Shown: positions 1 through 5,378, counted from the first letter of the stretch. The stretch: 10,734 nucleotides of DNA from Methanobacteriota archaeon (GCA_030837265.1 JAUPKV010000453.1:1-10734), one strand, 5' to 3'. Numbers and translations are program-made. The notes: generated by a model not told the origin, from the sequence alone.

Positions 1-510
1 TGCTAAGACGTAGCTATTTTACCTTTTCGCGGCTTTGGACAAAATACCCGATCAAGGTTTTAGTTAAAAATAAAGTATATAATTGGTAAATATGTCCACA
101 TATGATTATTTATTATCAGTAATTACTTCATATGGGCTAATGGCATTTAATATTGTGTTATTTGTCTTACAGTAAACGAATTTTTTAACTTGCTAAATTA
201 ATAGCTTAAGCCGTTAGCCTAATAATATTTTTCTTTTTACGTAGATTCCCATACAAATGATTAATGAGGTGACAAGATGTCGAAAACTCGATTAGCAATT
301 ATTTTCATTCCACACGAAACAGCGAAGAGCCTATTTTTATTTCTTTGTATCAAAGTCATTATAATATTAAAATAATTACATATTCAAAAGATTTAAATAA
401 AGTGTTGTATATTACTTCAGAAAATATTTTTGTTATTTGGATTTTTACATTGTTAATTGCAATGGAATTGATAGTCATTTTTGATATCCAGAGTACAGGA
501 GCGATATATT
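1..510. other. AT-rich stretch without a convincing gene
   Basis: No recognisable protein gene lies here. The first 90 bases are open in one plus frame up to a TAA at 88-90, so they could be the tail of a gene or mobile element beginning outside the window, but I do not recognise the peptide. A TATA-like stretch lies at 72-82, and many other A/T runs could serve as promoters, for example 392-400 and 421-431 ahead of the gene at 511. The only ORF with a good ribosome site is the 32-codon one at 277, listed separately. No tRNA, CRISPR repeat or long inverted repeat was seen. Confidence 0.6.
277..375 (+). CDS. possible small hydrophobic protein, 32 residues
   Basis: This short ORF is kept because of its ribosome site: GAGGTGA at 266-272 is a long match to the archaeal anti-Shine-Dalgarno sequence and lies 4 nt before the ATG. 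The peptide begins MSKTRLAIIF, has one charged stretch (HETAKS) and ends in a hydrophobic run of Leu, Phe and Ile. It could be a single-span membrane micropeptide, or the surviving start of a larger membrane or secreted protein cut off by decay. The neighbouring DNA contains several gene fragments, so the second option is quite possible. I do not recognise a family. Confidence 0.28.
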   Translation: MSKTRLAIIFIPHETAKSLFLFLCIKVIIILK

Positions 511-1389
511 ATGTCTAAACTTACAGGTTATGCTATACCAACAGGTATTTTGGACACGGATCATACCTATGTAAAGAGTGACAATCCCCCTTATTCTTGG
601 GGATGTTGGGGAAGAGATGATGGAGGAACTGCAATTTGCGAAGGATATGGTAATGCTTCAATTTCAAATTGTATATCTCAAGTGCTTCCAGTTGCTGGTA
701 TTGCTTATGCAGTTAACGGAGTATGTCATCAAACAGCAAATAGAATATTATACCCAGCTAGAGTGATAGTATCTAAAGCAAGAGGTTACGGTGCATCTTC
801 TTATTTATATGGAGACTACGGTGGAATGATAATCCCCAATCCTTTTACAAGAATTTTTATACCAGATCCTTTTTGGCCAATTATCATAAATAAATGTCAT
901 GCAGGGCTAACATCTAAACTTGAATCAAAAACTGAAGTAGATCTAGAAAATACGCCTGAAAGTCAATATATAAAAAGAATCCAAGATTTATATTCTAATG
1001 TAGAATATATGGCAACAGATTCTAATCATAATGAATTAAGGGAAAAAGCTAATGATTTAATAATTAAAAATTTTGAATATCTGATTGAATTCCATTTAGG
1101 TGATAAAGTAGATTCACATATAACCAATCAAACTCAGAAACAACAAATTGATGTCCTCAAGGAAAAAGATAAAAAAGTTGAAGAGTTATTTAATCGTGAT
1201 ATCAGTACCGAAAAATACGTCAAAGAAGTAAATGATCTTATTGCAGATAATTTGATAAGCCTTCAAGAGAGTTTAGGTAAAAATATATACGAAAAAATAT
1301 TTAATTTACCAGCAAGTAAAAATAGATTCGTCCTTATAGATCCAGAAATTGCTGAGAAATCCCTCAAAACCTATCTGAATTATAAATAA
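511..1389 (+). CDS. uncharacterised two-domain protein with DHTYV and GVCHQTANRIL motifs
   Basis: A 292-residue protein of unknown function. I chose ATG 511 over the TTG at 481 because AGGAG at 497-501 lies 9 nt before it. Residues 1 to about 130 form a compact domain rich in Gly, Cys and aromatics: DHTYV (His18), WGCWGR with Cys32, then Cys43, Cys54, GVCHQTANRIL (Cys72, His73), an ARGYG...YGDYGG stretch, and Cys129-His130. Residues from about 140 on are charged and predicted helical, with heptad-like Glu/Lys/Leu patterns. There is no signal peptide or membrane segment, so it is probably cytoplasmic. From memory, the N-terminal pattern recurs in unannotated proteins of bacteria and archaea. 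An early His followed by a Cys at a helix start fits a permuted papain-like fold, but that is inference. The gene stands alone and is followed by a terminator-like hairpin. Its codons are very AT-rich: 10 of 60 bases are G or C at 1021-1080. Confidence 0.8.
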   Translation: MSKLTGYAIPTGILDTDHTYVKSDNPPYSWGCWGRDDGGTAICEGYGNASISNCISQVLPVAGIAYAVNGVCHQTANRILYPARVIVSKARGYGASSYLYGDYGGMIIPNPFTRIFIPDPFWPIIINKCHAGLTSKLESKTEVDLENTPESQYIKRIQDLYSNVEYMATDSNHNELREKANDLIIKNFEYLIEFHLGDKVDSHITNQTQKQQIDVLKEKDKKVEELFNRDISTEKYVKEVNDLIADNLISLQESLGKNIYEKIFNLPASKNRFVLIDPEIAEKSLKTYLNYK

Positions 1390-1394
1390 TTTTG

Positions 1395-1426
1395 GTAAAA
1401 GTTTAATTTACTTTTACTTATTTTTT
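1395..1426 (+). terminator. terminator-like hairpin with T-run after the 292-residue protein gene
   Basis: GTAAAAGT (1395-1402) and ACTTTTAC (1410-1417) form a perfect 8-bp inverted repeat with a 7-nt loop, starting 6 bases after the stop codon. TTATTTTTTG follows at 1418-1427. The stem is AT-rich, but in archaea the T-run is the main signal for termination, so this is a plausible end for the upstream transcript. Confidence 0.5.
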
Positions 1427-1427
1427 G

Positions 1428-2437
1428 TCAGTATAATAATTGTTCTGTAAAATTGCTCTCCATCATATTTGTTGTCCTTATTTTCTTCCAGTGTTTCTCT
1501 GGAAACTGCATATAATTCATTACATCATACTGAAACAGTTCACGTGTATCCGCCGCTCCCTTGTACCCCATACTATTTAATTCCTTAATTAAGTCATTGT
1601 ACTTCTGCCGGTTTATCAATGCTTCTTTTATTTTATCTGCCATTTCTTTCTGTTTCTTTTTTGGCACCTTTTTTAGAGCTTGTCTTATCAAATGTACTTG
1701 ACACATTTGCCAGCTTGATCCAATCAAAGACTCCCTGACTGCCTTCTGTATTCCTTTGTGACCATCAGAAACGATTAACTTGACACCTCTTAACCCTCTT
1801 TCTTTGAGATCATCGAAGAGATCTTCCCAGAACAAAGATTCTTCACTGTCTACCAGCTTTGTTCCAAGAATCTCCCGATAACCGTCGTCCCTGATCCCGG
1901 TAACTATAAAAAGAGCTTTGTTTTCGTAGTGCAGACCGTCCCGGACCTTGACATAAGTAGCATCAATAAGCATGTAAGGTATTTCATGTTCTATTTCCTT
2001 TGAAAGGAACTCTTCCACTTTTCGTCCAGTTCTTTAGTGACCCTGGAAACTGAAGAGGCAGAGATTTCTCCTACGCCTAAAGCACTCATGACCTTTCTCA
2101 TCCTTCGGGTAGAAACATCTTGAAGGTAAGATTCAGCTACTGCGGTTAAGATGGCCTTTTCAACTCTAGAATTTTTCTCAAAGATCTGAGTTTCAAAGGA
2201 AAATTCACGAAATTGAGGCTTTAATAGTTCGAGTTCTCCATATTTGGTCATGAGAGTACGGGGTTTGTAGCCGTTTCTACTAGCTTTACGAGAATCCGTC
2301 CTTTCATAACGTTGTGCACCTGCTTGAAGAAGGGCTTCTTCTTCCATTACTATATTCAAAAACCAAGTAAGAAGCTGGCGAATTCCGTCCTCTTTATCAA
2401 CAAGATAATCTTCTATGAGTGAGAATAATTTTACCAT
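1428..2437 (-). pseudogene. IS256-family transposase, frameshifted and C-terminally truncated
   Basis: A DDE transposase in two pieces. The N-terminal 148 codons (2437 to 1991) begin MVKLFSLIEDYLVDKEDG and include the DNA-binding region with RKASRNGYKPRTLMTKYGELEL. The catalytic part (2018 to 1428, 196 codons) is in the -1 frame. The two join at about 2016-2024: adding one A or G after GACGAAAAG restores the expected ELDEKVEEFLSK. Catalytic residues are present: Asp in LIDATYVKVRDG (residue 19 of the second piece), Asp in VSDGHKG (85) and Glu in TTNMMES (187). Homologues normally continue about 50-70 residues past this Glu with an NxELKRRxRVVRxFP-like region. Here the reading frame runs straight into the terminal inverted repeat (NFTEQLLY) and stops. 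Inactive by inference; a -1 ribosomal slip at A-AAG could still join the two pieces. Confidence 0.85.
1443..1454 (+). repeat. terminal inverted repeat, transposase 3' side
   Basis: TTCTGTAAAATT is the exact reverse complement of 2494-2505. It lies inside the residual transposase reading frame, where it encodes NFTE, showing that DNA between the catalytic Glu codon and the element tip was deleted. Confidence 0.7.
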
Positions 2438-2489
2438 TGGCTCTCAATCCTAATTTTTGTGTGGTGACAGAAAAAGGACTTAGAGCCAA
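2437..2489 (-). promoter_or_regulatory. hairpin covering the transposase start region
   Basis: TTGGCTCTCAATCC (2437-2450) pairs with GGACTTAGAGCCAA (2476-2489), 12 of 14 positions, with a 25-nt loop. Read on the minus strand, the second arm contains the GAGAG upstream of the transposase start and ends on the A of its ATG (2437-2435). Transcripts entering from outside would carry both arms and could hide the start. A transcript starting within the loop would lack the first arm. Confidence 0.45.
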
Positions 2490-2493
2490 TTAT

Positions 2494-2505
2494 AATTTTA
2501 CAGAA
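2494..2505 (-). repeat. terminal inverted repeat, transposase 5' side
   Basis: AATTTTACAGAA on the plus strand, reverse complement of 1443-1454. It marks the outer left end of the element, 57 bases upstream of the transposase ATG, and abuts the methyltransferase remnant. Confidence 0.7.
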
Positions 2506-2889
2506 AAGTCGTTACACTGCCAAACTTTCTTTAGCTGGCTTGGTTGTACTATGTATTTAACCAGAAATGAAGTGTTTTCGACATTGCATTCCATTATTAA
2601 TATTGCTCCTATTGGTAGTAAAATTGTTTTTGATTATCTAGATCTTGATGCATTTAATCCTGAAAAAGCTACAAAAATACAAAGGAGACTGAAGTTTTTG
2701 AGGAATATAAGCGAACCAATGATAACAGGTTTTGATCCATCAACATTAGCAGATGATCTCGCAAATTTAGGCTTACATCTATATGAGAATTTAGATTCAA
2801 CTGACATTGAAAAAATTTACTTCCAAGGCTACACAAATGAATATCATGCGGCTAAGCATGGTCATTTTGCATATGCAATTATAGAATGA
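2506..2889 (+). pseudogene. SAM-dependent methyltransferase, C-terminal half only
   Basis: About 128 codons match the C-terminal part of the leucine carboxyl methyltransferase-like SAM methyltransferase family (TIGR00027 type). Recognisable stretches are TFFSWLGCTMYLTRNEVFST, IAPIGSKIVFDYLD, EPMITGFDPSTLADDLANLG and YFQGYTNEYHAAKHGHFAYA. The family is usually about 270-300 residues. The N-terminal half with the SAM-binding glycine motif is absent, and the reading frame instead runs back into the insertion sequence end at 2494-2505. Upstream codons from 2419 belong to the element, so the ATA/ATG starts there are not genuine. No other piece of the gene is found on the far side of the element (1390-1442). 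The remnant is therefore a deletion product, not a simple interruption. It cannot bind SAM and should be inactive. Confidence 0.75.
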
Positions 2890-3064
2890 GAGTCTATCCG
2901 AAAAGTCATCTATAGTCATGCCTGTAATAGTTGCACTAATAACCACTTTGTAACTAATCGAATAGTTGCATTATTTGACTTCGTGAATATATGAGAAAAT
3001 AAGTTGTAACCTCTTTTGAATGAGTCTCTGCAATCTCGAGCCATCTAAAAATAGTGTTTTTACT
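2890..3064. other. non-coding stretch with repeated TGYAACTA-like half-sites
   Basis: No gene is visible. AATAGTTGCA occurs at 2926-2935 and again at 2961-2970, and TGTAACTA (2949-2956) forms an imperfect palindrome with TAGTTGCA (2963-2970). AGTTGTAAC follows at 3002-3010. The stretch lies just upstream of the decayed toxin-antitoxin pair, so these could be remains of its autoregulatory operator. The GAGTCTATCCGAAAAGTC at 2889-2906 looks like some insertion sequence tips, but I found no partner for it. Confidence 0.3.
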
Positions 3065-3295
3065 ATGTCAGTAACTTTTGTAACTCCACAAATACTTGAT
3101 TTTTTTAGCTCCAATAATGGATGCCGCTATTGACCTAGTTATGTCTCAGTACGAAGAAAAAATTCTTGAACCTGCATTTAGTCCAGATACATTGACAAAT
3201 TAGAGAAAATAAAGAAGGGAAAACACATATTTGTGGGCAGTATCGACAATTTTGATAAAATTATAGACGACTATGTTGATGATAAAGATGAGTGA
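3065..3295 (+). pseudogene. RelB-like antitoxin remnant
   Basis: The remains of an antitoxin gene of about 77 codons lie directly before the toxin. Frame 1 from ATG 3065 gives MSVTFVTPQILDFFSSNNG and CRY, then a TGA stop at 3131-3133. The protein continues in the +1 frame from about 3150 with SQYEEKILEPAFSPDT, and returns to frame 1 at 3191 with IDKLEKIKKGKHIFVG and an acidic tail ending at TGA 3293-3295. The gene thus carries one nonsense codon and two indels. The second looks like loss of one A in GATAC(A)ATTGAC. Its stop overlaps the toxin start in ATGAGTGA, as expected for a translationally coupled toxin-antitoxin pair. Assignment as antitoxin rests on position and on size; the acidic C-terminus fits toxin binding. 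The exact antitoxin family is not certain. Confidence 0.65.
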
Positions 3296-3563
3296 TGCCT
3301 ACAATTTGGTTTTTAGTGATATGTTTACAAGTTCAGTCACAATGATTAAGAAAAAATATGAAAATTTATATGATAGTATCAAGCGTCGATCTAATGAAAT
3401 AGTTAATGACCCTCATAGATAAAAAAATCTAAGATATGATATTAGTGGCTTAAGCCGTGTTCATATCGGACCTTTTGTTTTGTCTTTTTCTATTGATGAA
3501 GAAACAAAAACAGTTACGTTAGAAGATTTTGAATATCACGATAACGCATACATTGTTGGATGA
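3288..3563 (+). pseudogene. relE: RelE/ParE-family toxin with an internal stop codon
   Basis: Starting at ATG 3288, this frame reads MSDAYNLVFSDMFTSSV, then IKKKYENLYDSIKRRSNEI and VNDPHR, a TAA at 3420-3422, and onward in the same frame KNLRYDISGLSRVHIGPFVL, SFSIDEETKTVTLEDFEYHD and NAYIVG, ending at TGA 3561-3563. The full 91-codon frame has the RelE layout: two N-terminal helices, then strands with the GLSRVHIGPFVL core and the C-terminal YHDxxY equivalent of HRDxxY. RelE toxins are ribosome-dependent mRNA interferases. The single TAA most simply replaces TAT or TAC, since homologues have Tyr-Lys-Asn-Leu there. TAA is not the pyrrolysine codon, so readthrough by Pyl is not expected. The truncated 44-residue product lacks the catalytic sheet and should be harmless. 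The 3' end runs directly into another gene fragment. Confidence 0.75.
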
Positions 3564-3747
3564 CAATAATAGAAAGCCTATCTGTCGGCTTTATTTTAAT
3601 TCCAAAAAGAAATACCCTGGTTTATTTTCCGATAATAAGAATGAAGAGAAGGTTGTAATTGAGGATTTAAACGACATTTATAAGTGTACTGATAAACTGA
3701 AAATTACAGTTAGCAATTACGATAACAACAAAATCCAGGTTGATTAA
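3553..3747 (+). pseudogene. C-terminal scrap resembling a type I restriction endonuclease-like protein
   Basis: The frame from 3529 has no ATG, and its first codons overlap the toxin tail, so it is not a complete gene. From 3553 it reads LLDDNNRKPICRLYFNSKKK, then YPGLFSDNKNEEKVVIEDLN and DIYKCTDKLK, ending at 3747. This resembles, from memory, the C-terminus of roughly 350-residue proteins with an HsdR-type N-terminal nuclease domain, whose ends read RKPICRLHFN...KYLGLF...EE...I..LDDIYK.ADRLKATV. The nuclease domain itself is absent. The join to the toxin gene at about 3550 looks like a deletion junction. Alternatively it is an unrelated small ORF; no ribosome site supports that. Confidence 0.45.
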
Positions 3748-3860
3748 TTCTTCAAACCTGAGAAAAGCCTTTCTGATCTAAACTAATCACAGATTTTCTT
3801 TATTTCCTGTTGGCAAAAATCTCTTATTTTAGGTCTACTGTTTGGTTACTCTGTAACATT

Positions 3861-3877
3861 GGGTCATGAAATGACCC
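3861..3877. repeat. short perfect palindrome GGGTCAT-GAA-ATGACCC
   Basis: A 7-bp perfect inverted repeat with a 3-nt centre lies between the restriction-like scrap and the 3' end of the DUF2769-like gene. It is unusually GC-rich for its surroundings. It could act in transcript end formation or bind a dimeric regulator, but no T-run follows directly on either strand. Nearby, AGTGCTGAGGCT (3898-3909) is repeated as AGTGCTCAGGCT (3913-3924). Confidence 0.35.
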
Positions 3878-3949
3878 GTTAATGCTGACTCCAAAAAAGT
3901 GCTGAGGCTTTAAGTGCTCAGGCTAAATTTCTAAACTTTAACAAGCAAA

Positions 3950-4309
3950 TCAGATAGCTTTACCATGCAGACAGAAGTGATTATTTGGATCTAGATCCAT
4001 GAGCTTATAATCTTTCCAGACTTCACACGAACCACATATGCATTGTCTGTCAAAGTTAAGATCCTGGCATTGGGCTTTGCCTGTAGAGCAGTATATTCCC
4101 GGGACGTCCTCAGGATTAGGAACCTTTCCTGCAGGCATTTTTTCCATCCCTTGTTTTGATTTCTGAAGTTTATCCTTCACACAATCACTGTCAGCTTGAA
4201 CCGGACATTCTGAACACCGGCATCTTTTAATGTTTTCTGCTGCATAAGGAACAATAGAATCAGTTCCACTGCCCTTCTTTTCGCTTGGTTTGCCTTGACC
4301 TTTATCCAT
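3950..4309 (-). CDS. cysteine-rich DUF2769-like protein
   Basis: A 119-residue protein with ten cysteines in two groups: C30xC32xxC35 and C43 in the first, then C74, C81, C90xC92xxC95 and C113. The core YCSTGKAQCQ, CICGSCEVW and HFCLHGKA is the pattern I associate with DUF2769 proteins of Methanosarcina and relatives. The repeated CxCxxC clusters suggest metal binding, zinc or an iron-sulfur cluster, but no function is established. The first 28 residues are polar, rich in Lys, Gly and Ser, and probably disordered. No signal peptide or membrane span is seen, so it is probably cytoplasmic. The start is supported by GGGGGAGA (plus-strand 4312-4319) just upstream of ATG 4309 and a TATA box at 4340-4349. 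It follows marC on the same strand with a 115-bp gap and its own promoter, so it is probably a separate transcript. Confidence 0.85.
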   Translation of the reverse strand: MDKGQGKPSEKKGSGTDSIVPYAAENIKRCRCSECPVQADSDCVKDKLQKSKQGMEKMPAGKVPNPEDVPGIYCSTGKAQCQDLNFDRQCICGSCEVWKDYKLMDLDPNNHFCLHGKAI

Positions 4310-4339
4310 ATTCTCCCCCGGCTAATAATAATTTTTATG

Positions 4340-4349
4340 TTATATTTTT
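4340..4349 (-). promoter_or_regulatory. TATA box of the DUF2769-like gene
   Basis: On the minus strand AAAAATATAA lies about 31-40 nt before ATG 4309, which puts the transcript start just ahead of the ribosome site at 4312-4319. This is a normal archaeal promoter with a very short leader. Confidence 0.45.
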
Positions 4350-4407
4350 ACTTCAATTTAGGTGTAAGCGTTAGTGAATAAAAGTCTTTGCAGTTATAGA
4401 ATTAATA

Positions 4408-4429
4408 TGTGACAGTGCTTCAAGTCACA
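4408..4429 (-). terminator. small hairpin over the marC stop codon
   Basis: TGTGAC (4408-4413) and GTCACA (4424-4429) form a 6-bp stem with a 10-nt loop that includes the marC stop at 4427-4425. Only a weak ATTAAT run follows on the minus strand, so a role in transcript ending is tentative. Confidence 0.25.
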
Positions 4430-5057
4430 ATTTGAATATAGCCATTATTCCTTTGGCAGTCAGGTCGACTGCAAGAGCTGCAAGCAAAAGCCCCATAAGC
4501 CTTGTAAAAACCAGCATTCCGTTGTATCCTATAACTTTGTGGATCCTTCGCGAGAACAGGAATATGTAAAGGCTGACGCCGAATGTAAGTATTATGGATA
4601 CAAGAATTATTATTTTTTCTTCTATAATCTGTGTGCCGCCCATCAGGACAATTACCGTACTGATCGTACCCGGCCCGGTCAGCAGTGGAAGGCCTATAGG
4701 AAAGACCCAGATATCATCGCGTTCCTGGGACTGAGAAATTTCTTCTTCGGTAATGCTTTCTCCGGAAATCTTGGCATGCATCATGTCAAAGGCGATGCTA
4801 AAAAGAAGGATTCCTCCTGCGACGCGCAGTGAATCCACACTAATGCTGAACAGCTTTAGAATCATGCTTCCGGTGATTGCAAAAAACAGAGCGATAAAAC
4901 ATGCAAGAGTGATGGCTTTTTTTGCGATTACGTTTTTGTTCTCATGTGTCATCTGGCTGGTCAGAGAGATGAAAGTTACTACCGCGCTGATAGGGCTGAC
5001 AACAACGAAAACAGTTGTGAATGCGTAGATGAAGAACCCCAGGCTGTCGGTTATCAT
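4425..5057 (-). CDS. MarC-family integral membrane protein
   Basis: A 210-residue polytopic membrane protein, the usual length for the MarC family (UPF0056, COG2095). Six hydrophobic spans are visible at roughly residues 8-32, 46-68, 75-92, 117-140, 148-170 and 182-208. Family marks are the Ser-Pro in the first span (VVVSPISAV), the acidic loop HAKISGESITEEEISQSQER after span 3, and FPIGLPLLTGPGTISTVIVL in span 4. The family's function is unknown. The name comes from the E. coli multiple-antibiotic-resistance region, but MarC was later shown not to determine resistance. Start ATG 5057 has GGGAGA (plus 5061-5066) upstream and a strong TATA box at 5088-5096. It is divergent from the kinase gene and upstream of the DUF2769-like gene, with no obvious functional link to either. 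Confidence 0.93.
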   Translation of the reverse strand: MITDSLGFFIYAFTTVFVVVSPISAVVTFISLTSQMTHENKNVIAKKAITLACFIALFFAITGSMILKLFSISVDSLRVAGGILLFSIAFDMMHAKISGESITEEEISQSQERDDIWVFPIGLPLLTGPGTISTVIVLMGGTQIIEEKIIILVSIILTFGVSLYIFLFSRRIHKVIGYNGMLVFTRLMGLLLAALAVDLTAKGIMAIFKL

Positions 5058-5087
5058 TTTTCTCCCTGTCCTTAGTTCTGTTCAACG

Positions 5088-5096
5088 TATATATAA
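5088..5096 (-). promoter_or_regulatory. TATA box of the MarC-family gene
   Basis: TTATATATA on the minus strand lies 31-39 nt before ATG 5057, giving a predicted start near 5066 and almost no leader. The motif is nearly symmetrical (TATATATAA on the plus strand), so it could also support rightward transcription toward the hairpin at 5226. Confidence 0.5.
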
Positions 5097-5225
5097 TTTT
5101 TTCCTGTTATAATTTTACAACTGAAAGACTGAGGATAAGTATGCTTAATATAGTGCCTTCCTGGCAAAATCCTCGAAATATTCAAACATCCGCAGAAACA
5201 CACAACATCCGAAAGCCAAACCTCA

Positions 5226-5274
5226 GGGCGGGTTTTTCATACTCCTATCCCGCCCATCTCATTAATCTTTTTTT
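5226..5274 (+). terminator. GC-rich hairpin followed by a T-run
   Basis: GGGCGGG (5226-5232) and CCCGCCC (5249-5255) form a perfect 7-bp GC stem with a 16-nt loop, followed 12 nt later by TTTTTTT (5268-5274). On the plus strand this has the form of an intrinsic terminator. No confident gene precedes it, so it would end either a short unannotated transcript starting near 5120 or rightward spurious transcription before the kinase promoter. The rest of 5058-5443 holds only the two promoter regions. Confidence 0.45.
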
Positions 5275-5369
5275 CGTGTGGTATTATCTTAAGCTTTCCA
5301 TTACGGAGAATTTTATTTCAGTACAAAAAAACATTTAGAAACTAAATATTTTTATCTACTGCGTAATTA

Positions 5370-5378
5370 TTTATATTT
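5370..5378 (+). promoter_or_regulatory. TATA box of the sensor kinase gene
   Basis: TTTATATTT lies 66-74 nt before ATG 5444, predicting a transcript start near 5400 and a leader of about 40 nt. The GTG at 5381 would lie upstream of that start, which supports ATG 5444 as the translation start. Confidence 0.4.

Larger units (their letters stand above)
1443..2505 (-). mobile_element. defective IS256-family insertion sequence
   Basis: The element is bounded by TTCTGTAAAATT at 1443-1454 and its exact reverse complement at 2494-2505, and contains one transposase gene on the minus strand. About 1.06 kb separates the ends, shorter than typical IS256-family elements of roughly 1.2-1.5 kb. The shortfall agrees with the missing transposase C-terminus: the right-end repeat begins straight after the catalytic TTNMMES motif. 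No matching target duplication is visible (AATAATTG before 1443, AAGTCGTT after 2505). This suggests a rearrangement after insertion, or that the true tips extend slightly beyond the perfect repeat. With a frameshift and a C-terminal loss it should not move by itself. Confidence 0.75.

Noticed and set aside
1..90. Possible end of a transposase or other gene at the window edge
   Set aside because: Only about 29 codons are open and none of the frames on either strand gives a peptide I can assign.
2419..2505. Start of the methyltransferase frame at 2419
   Set aside because: These codons are insertion sequence DNA, including its terminal repeat; the true gene start is lost.
4539..5028. Plus-strand ORFs opposite marC
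   Set aside because: They are antisense shadows of a clear membrane protein gene and lack ribosome sites.
5141..5338. 65-codon plus-strand ORF between marC and the kinase
   Set aside because: It has only a weak ribosome site, runs through the GC hairpin and T-run, and shows no recognisable motif. It is mentioned only as part of the possible short transcript.
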